64,000 nucleotides of DNA from Xylogone sp. PMI_703. Its lineage: Eukaryota; Ascomycota; Leotiomycetes. The position numbers and the translations under genes were made by a program. Every line of letters starts with the position of its first letter. Position 1 is the first letter of the stretch. The notes under the pieces are model-generated. The model was not told the DNA's origin and made no database searches. It was given only the letters and a program-made list of their open reading frames with translations. Below are positions 55,315 to 64,000 of the stretch, in pieces. The stretch spans positions 5,146,001 through 5,210,000 of the forward strand of contig JAJTUQ010000002.1 of assembly GCA_021399445.1 (NCBI GenBank), written 5' to 3'.

Positions 55315-58300
55315 TTAGTCAACGTACCGTGGCCCGTCATCCTGCCAGTTGCCTGCTGCAGGAGTCTCAGGCACACCGTATGCACCCGGCGTGGGAGCGG
55401 TGTAGGGGGTAGGGGCGTCCATAGCCGCCGGCGTAGGCGCGCTCCAACCACCACCCCAGCCGGGAGCTGGTGTAGGAGCGGCTGCTGGTGTAGGTGCAGA
55501 GTATGGTGCTGGGGTGGGTGCGGAATAGCCACCGGGTGTTGGGGCATTCATCGCTGCTGGGGTTGGAGCAGAAACGTTCACACCAGGAGTAGGTGCATCA
55601 TAAGCATTAGATGACCAGCCCGAGGACGAGTTGTTGTTGTCGTGAGAATTGGAGTTGCTGGAGTACGCTGGTGTTTTTGAGCCCCATGCGTCACCAGATG
55701 AGCCTCCGTATCCAGGAGTCTTAGAACCAGCTGCAAAGCCATCATATGCTGGCGTCTTCGCCCCTGATGTCCAAGCTGGTGTGCGATTACCTCCGCCATA
55801 AGCAGTGCGAGAACCATCGTAGGGGTTAACAGTACGAGAGCCATCTGCTGCCCAACCTGGGGTTCTGCCACCATCGCCTCCAGACTTCCAAGCCGGAGTA
55901 CGACCGCCAAAAGCACCACCTGCAGGAGCTGTTATCTGTTAGCAGAGTTTGCGACTGTATGCAAATTCGTGTGTACTTACTTCGTCCAGTACCCCATGCA
56001 GGAGTACGCTCAGAAAGAGCGGATACCATTGGTGTCCGACTACCTCCTTGCCATGCAGGAGTCGCTCCATCTCTTCCTCCTCTATGCGCAATACCTCCTC
56101 TGCCGCCTCCAGCTCCCCCCCTAACAGGATCGATGCTTTGTCCGGTATATTTGTCTTTGAAGCCTAGAACATCTTTCGGTACATTGACAATTTTATTCTT
56201 CGTGTGTAGCTCCACCCGTGCGTGTGTATCAGTTGTCTCCTTGACTATACCAAGCAGGCCTTTGTAAGGGCCTTTACGAATAGTAACGGTCTGGCCAATT
56301 GCACGATCACGTCCGAAAGTTTTAGGTGGTGGCATACTTCCTCCATTTGCTGCCCCAGGATTGCGCTTCATTGCAGGGTTCATGGAACTGAGATCGGGAG
56401 CATTGTTCGTCAGTCGACCTCCCTTAGCTGAAACAGTTGTAACTGAAGAGGTCCGGATGACAAACACTCCTGCATTTTCGTTGGTAGTAGTGCTATGGCA
56501 AAAGAGGAACGAACGGTGGATGTGAATGATTTTCCCAGAGCGACTCTCGCCACCGTACTCCTTAACAACATCGTCGACGCGGATTTCGGAACCATCCCGA
56601 TCTGTAGCAACCGCATGCTTTCTCTTCTCGATTTTGTTCGATATCTGAGATGGCATTATCATTCGGCTCTGGCCATTCTGATCAAGCACTACCAGCGACT
56701 CTCGATCAACCTTGACGATACAAGCAACTGTGGAGGGGTCAAGTTGCACCAAATCCCAGAGTTCATATTGACCAAGAGATCCTTGGCCACCAGTATCACT
56801 AGCTTCTCGAAGATCCTTGCTAAAGACAGTGATTTCCTGGTTGCCCAGATCGCTCAGGAGTGTAACGCGATCTTCTACAATCTTGACAACCATACCCACT
56901 TCATCACGGAATCGACTACCACCAATGACCTTGACATGATCACCTTCCCTGAAGCGCTTGCGCAGACCTTTGACTGGAACTTCAATAGTCTGGTCTCTCA
57001 GGGGACCTTCGGATACTATCATCGTAACAATATCCCCTTGAACTGATATTGCTTTGCCCACAACTCCCTTCTGCTCACCTTCATAAACTTCGATCACATC
57101 ACCAGGTTGATATGATGCATTTGCTGTGCTAGCTTTGAGACTGGCGGCAAGAGCATTGAGGTCTAGATTTTCTGTTCCATCTTCTGCCCCTGAAGCGAAT
57201 CTGGTGACTTCTTCTAACGTGGGATTTACATCTTTGGTCTGGAGAGCCTGGAGCTTGACATCCTTTTCACAGTAGCCATTGATGTACTCATCACCCATGT
57301 AAATCCATGTCTTCGTATCCGGTCGTCCCTGTAGATATTTGGCATGCCGCTTCTTAGCCTCCACTTCACTAAATAATCGCTGCGGTGGTCGAGGACCAAC
57401 TACAGGCCGTTTACGCTTCCCGAAAGCATCGTTACCACCTCCTACATCATCATTGAGCCCATAATCCAGTCGTGGGACATATCGTACTCTTAATTCAAGA
57501 CCAGTATCAGTCACATCTATGACCTGTGCAAGATCGCCTGCATACTTTGCAGGACGTCGAAGTCGTACGTAAGCTCCAGGTTCTATAGTTGGTGTCTTCG
57601 TGACTCTAAGAAGATCAGGCATCTCCTTGATTTCAACAAGCATCATTTTCGTCCTAGGATAGACATTCAGCATGCCATCCAGTGCAGCAAGAATGTCAGC
57701 CTGGCGATGAGCTTCCACGTAGATGAACCCTTTCATTGTTGACTGTGATCCTCCGCGTTCAAAGGCAGAGGTGATAGCAAGTTCATCCTTTGTACCAAAT
57801 CTCTCTTCAATACGCTTCATGATGGAGAATACAGCTTCTCTCTCCTTGCCTTCTTTACACCTCACTGCCCAGATACTAGGATCATCCACACTAGGTAGGA
57901 GAAGTCTTTTCGGAACAACCGCAGAGTCGCCCAGTCCACCCGCACGAGACCTGTTTTTGGTAGCATATCGTTGACGAAGAATTTCGGCCTGTTTCTCAGC
58001 ATCCATACTAGCCTCCATCTCACGCCTTCTGTCCAACTCGCGGTGGCGCCGATCATCAATCTCTCCACCAGCTGGCAGATCCGCCAGATCGTCAGGGTGC
58101 GTATCAGCAATGAAATTATCCTTAATTTCATTGAGCTCATCTTCATCATCTTCGTTTTCGTCCTCATCCTCATCGACTTCGGCCTCGACATCAAGGAACT
58201 GGTTTCGGCGTTCGCGTCTGCGTTTTCTTCGATGACCCTGCGGCGGTCAAGTTAACAATGCATTCCATTTTTGAGATCGAGCATGTCGCCACGTGTCGAG

Positions 58301-58652
58301 TGCTCAGTAAATATAGTACTGATGGGTAGGAACCTACTGTAATTTCCTCATCATCATCGTCGTCCTCTTCGTCGTCCTCATCATCGTTGTCCCCGTCGCC
58401 ATTTTCGCCTCCATCATTTTCGCCCTCGGCATCTTCATCGTCTTCATTCTCATCGTCGTCCTGGTTCACTTTTGCCTTGCTACTTCGATCCTGAGCCTCC
58501 TCTGAGCCGTCTCTGTTGGGCCGACCACGATCTTCGTCATGCCGTGAGCTAGCAGCATCTTCTTCATCAGAGGCATCGGCTGGCTGAGGATTGAAGTCAT
58601 CCTCATCTTCACTGTCATCGAATTGGGTGTTAAGGAAATCCACGTTAGCCAT
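55315..58652 (-). CDS. SPT5: Transcription elongation factor SPT5
   Basis: With Spt4 it forms DSIF, which clamps RNA polymerase II for processive elongation. Minus-strand exons are 58652-58338, 58237-55981 and 55928-55315, with introns of 100 and 52 nt, giving 1061 aa. Order of domains: an acidic N-terminus (residues 1-190, long Asp/Glu runs with a basic RRKRRRERR patch); an NGN domain from about 222 ([33 protein letters not shown]); and a series of KOW domains ([49 protein letters not shown]). A C-terminal repeat region follows from about 800, first TPAW/TPAY-type ([20 protein letters not shown]) and then APTP-type repeats, ending DDGPRYVD. The CTR is the usual target of the Bur1/P-TEFb kinases. 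It is divergent from the quinone oxidoreductase gene. Confidence 0.97.
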
Positions 58653-59057
58653 ATTGGAGAGGATGAAGGGTGAGTTGAAGTGAAAGGGTAAAGAGCGCGA
58701 GTTCGAGTTATTTATACAGTTGGCGAAATCGTGTCCCGAGACGACCCACTAGGACACAATCCGTGGCTCTAATCCCAATGGAAAGAGCGCAACTGTATTC
58801 GAAAATCAGATGTAAAAGTGAAGAAAGAGCTGATTAGATTCAAATCTTTTGAAGATCGAGAGCTCAGCAGGTCCAAGCGAGAAGGATGCAGCTGTGTGCC
58901 TGACTCGCGAGGCCGGAATCCTCAGCCTTGAGCCTTCTCCTATCCGAGGCTGAAGGTACCCGGCTGTCCTGTAAACAAATCCTTGCCTCGCCGTTTCTTA
59001 CCCCGCTTGTAGTTATTTAACTCGAGAGTCTGGCTTTCAAAATGATTCAATTTAGAC
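58653..59057. other. Divergent promoter region, SPT5 / quinone oxidoreductase
   Basis: 405 bp between two divergent ATGs. Presumably a shared promoter. No particular element is claimed. Confidence 0.5.
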
Positions 59058-60467
59058 ATGAAGGCCATTCATATTGATAAGTTTGTCGAAGTGAGTAGGT
59101 TGCCTCAAAAATACCTTCCTTCTGGCTGATCAATTCTTAGAACTATGATGCAATTACGGTATCCGAGGTTGAACCTCCGCAACCTTCTAACGGCAAGGTT
59201 GTGGTGAAAGTCGCAGCGGCAGGAGTTAATTTTGTTGACTTGCTATATGTAAGCATATACTCAAATACTTTATTTCTCGAATCCCATTTCTTTAATTACA
59301 CAATTTAAATTTTTTATCTATAATTCCAAAAAAAAGATACAAAAGCAGGAAATGTAGATGCATCCACTAGCATAATCCATTGGTGTTGATGCCTCACTGT
59401 ATGGAACAAATCCGTATTTTTCTTTACAAATTCCAACCATATTCATACTCCTTTTGCATTCAAATACTATAGATATCTCAATCAAATAGTACATAACTAA
59501 AAGTAACACTATTGTCAAGGTCCGCGGCAAACACCAAAATAACACCACAATTTTGAAGCCCCCCTTCATTCTCGGCCTCGAATTTGCTGGCACTATAGTA
59601 TCCACTCCACCGACAGGCTCCTCATTCTCAGTTGGAGATCGTGTTTTTGGAGGTGAAATCGGGTCCTACGCCGAGCAAGTAGCCGTAGACGAATCCAGTC
59701 TTAACCGCATTCCCAGAGGATGGACCTTTGAAGAAGCAGCGGGTCTAGCAGCCACACTACCAGTCAGCTATGGGGCGTTGATTGTTCGTGGTGGGCTTAA
59801 ACGCGGGGAAACAGTCCTCGTGCATGCTGCTGCTGGAGGTTTGGGTTTGATGGCTGTGCAGATCGCGAAGGCAGCTGGTGCGAGGGTGATTGCTACTGCA
59901 AGTAGTGATACCAAGCTCGAGATTGCAAGGAGATTCGGAGCCGATGAATGTATCAATTATGCTGATGGCTCGGAATGGTGGACCAAAGTGTTGCAGGTAA
60001 CGGACCAACGGGGTGTTGACGTGGTTTATGATCCTGTGGGTTTGGTCGATAGGAGCCTTAAGTGTCTGAAACACAAAGGCAGGATTCTGGTCGTGGGCTT
60101 CGCTGGCACGGAAGGAGATTTAGAGAAGATTGCGATGAATAGGGTTCTACTGAGACAGGCTCAGATAATTGGATATGTGAGTTCCATTTTACTTTCCTGC
60201 TTCTATCCAAACAGAAATAAGATAATAACAACAATGCAATTATAGCGCTATGGAGAAACTCAGAGAAGAGATCCAGCAGAGAATGCTGAAGTGTGGAGAG
60301 GAGTACGCGAGATGCTGGATCGAGGTCTGGTAATGCCAACCGTTTTTGATAAGAAATATAGGGGACTTGAAAGTGTGGTTGCAGCTATGAGAGATCTCAG
60401 CGAACGCAGAGTCTGGGGCAAGGCGGTTATCTCACTTGAGTCTAATTCCAGTGTCCCTCATTTATAG
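59058..60467 (+). CDS. Quinone oxidoreductase, zeta-crystallin-like MDR family
   Basis: NADPH-dependent medium-chain reductase that reduces quinones or activated alkenes. Exons are 59058-59090, 59141-59248, 59520-60176 and 60246-60467, with introns of 50, 271 and 69 nt, giving 339 aa. The GroES-like N-terminus has KVAAAGVNFVDLLY and PPFILGLEFAGTI. The Rossmann part has HAAAGGLGLMAVQIAKAAGA and IATASSDTKLEIARRFGADE, then DPVGLVDRSLKCLKHKGRIL and VVGFAG. Like most quinone reductases of this group it lacks the zinc-binding cysteines of alcohol dehydrogenases. The second intron is unusually long and AT-rich; its acceptor (GTCAAG) gives DLLYVRGKHQ, where relatives often have ARGKHQ. Confidence 0.93.
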
Positions 60468-60835
60468 ATATGCTTAAATCTCAAGGAGTTGTCATCACAT
60501 TGACGCCAGTATTGGCATTTTCAGAATCAGAAGTGTCTGTATTCGTTAACATTAAACGATCTAGATGTCAACCATTTCACTGCTCACGAGCAAAACCTTT
60601 TCTATGATTAAACGTCATCAACTGCAAGTGCCACTTTTCCAGAATAAATCTTTCTTTTTCGTGTTTTACATGAGCTCAAAAGAGGACTTGAATCCAATCC
60701 CTGCCAGCTCGGATATCAGATAACCATTCATCATCATCCAACGAGAAAAATCCTAACGCCTGGCTTCACCATGCTAGAAGTATCGTGTCCACCAAACTTC
60801 ATTCTATGTCGCATACCTGAACATAAAATAAATCA
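60468..60835. other. Convergent 3' spacer
   Basis: Lies between the quinone oxidoreductase (+) and WDR68 (-). Nothing recognised. Confidence 0.5.
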
Positions 60836-63024
60836 TCAAAGCTTAACTCCCCAGATGCCTCTTCCTCCACTCACACCAACCCAGTCACCCCCCTCATTGT
60901 TCAATGCGCTGTGCGGTGCCCAGCTAAGGTTGTTGACTTCGTAATCACATTGCCAACATGCAACCGGGCCTCGAGAGTTATCTGGAGGAGGCACACCGTT
61001 GGCACTTGGCGTTTGAGGAGTTAGCGTGGTGCTTTGATTAAGCAGATCCCAAACCAGGACCAGCGAATCATCAGCACCAGAAGCAAGAGTGCCTCGCCGA
61101 GAAGGCGACCATTCTATACAATTCACATCGGCAGCATGCCCGCGAAGTTCCAGTAGGGCTTGACCGGGCTGTCGAACATCAAGGATCCGGATGATATTAG
61201 AACCCTGAGAGAAGGTAGCCAAGAGATGTGTATCATGTGGCGAGGCTGCTAAGCGTAACAACGGTGGAGCATAGGACATAGTTTGCTGAGCTGTGGTTGG
61301 GCTCATCCTGCCACCTGCTTGTGATCGGTCAGTATGGCTACTATGTGAGCAAGAAAATTATTCACTGACCTTTGTCATCCTTGGCCGTTGGCTCATAGAT
61401 GATAGTGCTGTGCTCTAAACTTCTCAGATCAAACATACGCACACTTCCATCAGCTCCACAGCTGACGAAGACATCCACACTATTAGCACAAAATCGGACG
61501 TCGTAAACCTCCTTGTCGTGTGCAATGAGCTGCGTTTTGGCTGTGAGCGTTGGTATATCCCATATCGTGCAAGTCGTATCGATGCTGGATGTAATAATTA
61601 GACTTGGAGACACAGTATTCCAGTCAAGCGACGTAAGAGGGGCAGTATGTTCAGGTGTCTTCGAGTTAGATAATAGTGCTAATGGGGTAAGTTTGCTTGC
61701 AGGCTGGTCACGTCCGCCGGCAGATCTATTGATCGAATTTCCTGGAGACACAACCGGGGTCTCTGAAGGAAGGGACCACAACCTCAGGTGGTCCCCTGAA
61801 GTCGCGAGCAAGTCTGTAGACTGCTTCTGCGACGAGCGTGGTTCCCATAGCAGACGTGTAACTGGATATGAGTGAGTCGCTTCAGCAATCTTCGTGAATT
61901 CAAGCCCATATTTGGGCCCGCCAGGAGTATACGACTCCGATGGTGTTGGAGATATTCGAGAATCCAATATTTGGATCTAGAGCTCAAATAATTAGTAAGC
62001 TAGTCAAGTGTGGAGGGTATGAGGAGGTGCTCACAAAATTATGTCCGTCTTCCAAATAACTTCCAAGTGCTAACTTGCCTGCATCATGATTTTGTGCTGG
62101 CCACTTGCACCAGTCAAACGCATATACGGCCCATGGGGCCAGATAATTGCTGTTTGTTGGTACTGCACTTGTTCCATCAAAATATGAGCTGGACCCTGGC
62201 AAGCCCTCTGAAAGGGTAGAATCTGCACGAGGCCGTATGTCTGCTAAGCCTAGAGGAGTGCTTGAAATTGCACGCTGTGTGCCTTGCGGAGTGTATTTTT
62301 GAGTTGGGGTTGAAGAATAATTCCCTTGATCTCCCGAAGCACCTGCTGTTCCGCCGTAGGAACCATATGCTTGACCCTCATATCCAGCTGCAGGACTCGC
62401 CCTTGTGTAGTTGTGTAGTTGTGACTGTCTTGAAGGATTATACTGGTCTTGCGAGAGGTTCTGAGAGAGCGTAGGGACCGTAGGTACTGCATTGGCAGAT
62501 ATTGAACCCTGTCGTCCAGGCTGGAGAGACCCAGGAACTTGAGTACTACTTTGATACTGTGAGTCGGGAGTGCTTTGATCGAGACTGATTCGAGGAGCCG
62601 CAGAAACGTAGTCTCTGGAGGCCATTGGTGGCCGTTGATTCGGTATTGCTGAAGCACCAGCAGGTATATGGAGGTCATCTGGATGGCGAGGGCGCCGAGG
62701 GGCCTCAAACTGCTGCTGTGGGTTCATCTGGCCTCCAGCAGCAGGCAAAGCCGCCGTTGAATTTGAATGCTGGGAGCTGTATGCAGCAGATGGTGGAGGT
62801 GGTCCTCCAGGATTGGAACTGGACATGGTTCCACCGGCAGCGTGCTGTCTATCGGTGCCAGCAGTTGCGGGCTTATTACTAGAGACGGCGTTGTTTAGAT
62901 TGCCCGCTGGGGCGCCAAAGGATCCCAAACTCTGTGTAGCTTGCAGAATCCCCGAAGCAGCTCCCGGCCGCATCTGCGCATTGTGCTCTGCTGCGGAGGA
63001 GGAGTGATGGAGATTGAAGGGCAT
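60836..63024 (-). CDS. WD40 protein WDR68/DCAF7 (AN11/HAN11) family
   Basis: Scaffold WD40 protein; animal and plant relatives bind DYRK/HIPK kinases, CUL4-DDB1 or MYB-bHLH regulators. Minus-strand exons are 63024-62035, 61976-61370 and 61317-60836, with introns of 58 and 52 nt, giving 692 aa. The first 290 residues are Gln/Ser/Pro-rich and probably disordered. The conserved propeller begins LAPWAVYAFDWCKWP and KLALGSYLEDGHNFIQILDS, followed by DLLATSGDHLRLW, TSLDWNTVSPSLIITSSIDT, CTIWDI, AHDKEVYDVRF, SCGADGSVRMFDLR, GHAADVNCIEWSPSRRG and VWDLLNQ, ending GRGIWGVKL. ATG 63024 (MPFNLHH) is the first ATG of the frame. The long N-terminal extension is common in filamentous fungi. Confidence 0.92.
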
Positions 63025-64000
63025 TGCACACACACGGGAGCACTGCTTGGGCGCTTGGAAGTCGAATAAAGTTTGGCTGGGCCAACGAGAGCAGGTACAG
63101 GTGTGTGGTCAGGCAGCAACAACCGCTGCCTGAGAAATGCGGCTGTCGAGGGGCATACGAAGGATTGCGATCAAAACGGGGCCAAATACGATAGATACGC
63201 TTGGGCCATGCGCTTTATTTGCTCAGCGCCATATTAACACCTAAAGAGCGCTGATTCGCCTGTTGTGTTTATTTTATGACTAATACTTGATGTCTTATAA
63301 TTGAGGTACAAAATACACAAGGGGAGCTGGTCACTATTACCGCAATCGGATGTCTTCATTACATCCGATCAAAACTTCAAAGCTGAGCCAGGCATGATTT
63401 CTGCTTACGCCACATATACAGTTACAAGATCTAGTATGGAGGAAGTACGAGCTGATTATAACTCAACAAATTGCCACGGCTCTCATCCGCTATCCGCTTT
63501 GGAGTATCAAGTGCTCAAGAGGGAAAACAACAAGCTCCTCCTCTACGATAGCTCAATTGCCGGGTGGCTCTCCATAAGGCTAACTCTAAACTTCAACCAT
63601 GACATATTTCATACCCACCCAAGTCCGGAACTCGCGTCATCTCCTCTCGCACAGACATTACTGGGCAATCACACTGTTACAGTATCGATAAAGCGCATCT
63701 GGAGGCGTCCACCTCCCATACGGGGAAGGACGGGTCGGCGTGGGATGCTGAGAGACAACATCAGTGTAAAGGCTGGGGCTCTTCCACGACATCTCGCCGG
63801 CGCATCGGGCAAGGATGCACTCAGCCCATTTCTGCAGCCAGATGGATTGCTCGTGTTCCAGTGAGGGCACCTCGCACCTTTTCGCTGACTCGAAGATGTT
63901 TCTCCGTGGATGGTCGCAACAAACACCCTCAAGGCCGCATATGCAAATCATTGCCATGTTGTTTTTTGTCGCCGACGCGTGGGAAGGGCAGTGTGGTGCA
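63025..64000. other. Right-edge region upstream of WDR68
   Basis: Presumed WDR68 promoter and leader, then sequence to the window end. The plus ORF at 63301-63864 begins with TTG and its first ATG is internal; its product has no recognisable motif and I do not call it. Confidence 0.4.

Noticed and set aside
63301..63864. 187-aa plus ORF near the right edge
   Set aside because: It begins with TTG, has no recognised motif, and lies upstream of WDR68 in the opposite sense. The antisense ORFs look equally good.

Overview
The window comes from a filamentous ascomycete (Pezizomycotina). Introns are 44-290 nt, mostly about 50-60 nt, with GTAAGT-like donors and CTAAC/CTAAT branch points. Genes are densely packed on both strands and there are no operons. 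The protein set (Fab1 PIP kinase, fungal TPP1-type shelterin subunit, DUF1769/Duc1, SPT5, WDR68, Npt1, Gpi14) is typical of that group. The style of introns and proteins would fit Leotiomycetes, but that class call is a guess. The region looks like ordinary chromosomal core; I see no transposon, rDNA, virus, secondary-metabolite cluster or CRISPR.

Layout. 0-5 kb: a left-truncated F-box-like protein (+), Gpi14/PIG-M mannosyltransferase (-), and TRAX (+) with an 18-nt internal microexon. 4.5-6.0 kb: an intron-containing tRNA-Leu(CAG) and two identical tRNA-Gly(GCC) genes forming an 89-bp perfect inverted repeat. 6.5-12.3 kb: Mpv17/Sym1 (+), eIF4E (+), an ACSF3-like acyl/malonyl-CoA synthetase (-) and a BolA protein (+). 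12.6-25.5 kb: a 1445-aa TPP1/Tpz1-like shelterin protein (-) divergent from the single-exon 2527-aa Fab1 kinase (+). 26-30.3 kb: acyl-CoA dehydrogenase (-), nicotinate phosphoribosyltransferase (-) and tRNA-Val(UAC) (-); each of the two protein genes needs a GC-AG intron to give the expected protein. 30.7-41 kb: WDR6/Rtt10 (+), two unrelated alpha/beta hydrolases (convergent) and pyruvate kinase (-). 43.3-50.1 kb: a patatin-like protein in which both catalytic positions are glycine (-), a Duc1-like DUF1769 protein (-) and an FBXO31-like F-box protein (-). 50.1-55.3 kb: a 5.2-kb GC-rich gap with no convincing gene. 55.3-63.0 kb: SPT5 (-) divergent from a zeta-crystallin-like quinone oxidoreductase (+), then WDR68/DCAF7 (-). 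The last kilobase has no supported gene.

The genes are mostly independent housekeeping functions: translation and tRNA (eIF4E, WDR6, TRAX, four tRNAs), mitochondria and lipid or energy metabolism (ACSF3, BolA, Mpv17, ACAD, pyruvate kinase), NAD salvage (NPT1), membrane lipid signalling (Fab1, Duc1), telomeres (TPP1), transcription elongation (SPT5) and GPI anchors. I found no convincing new multi-gene system. The most unusual items are the patatin pseudoenzyme, the very long shelterin subunit, the GC-AG introns and micro-exons, the inverted tRNA-Gly pair and the large GC-rich gene-free gap. All spliced models are my own reconstructions from splice signals and reading frame; no database search was possible.
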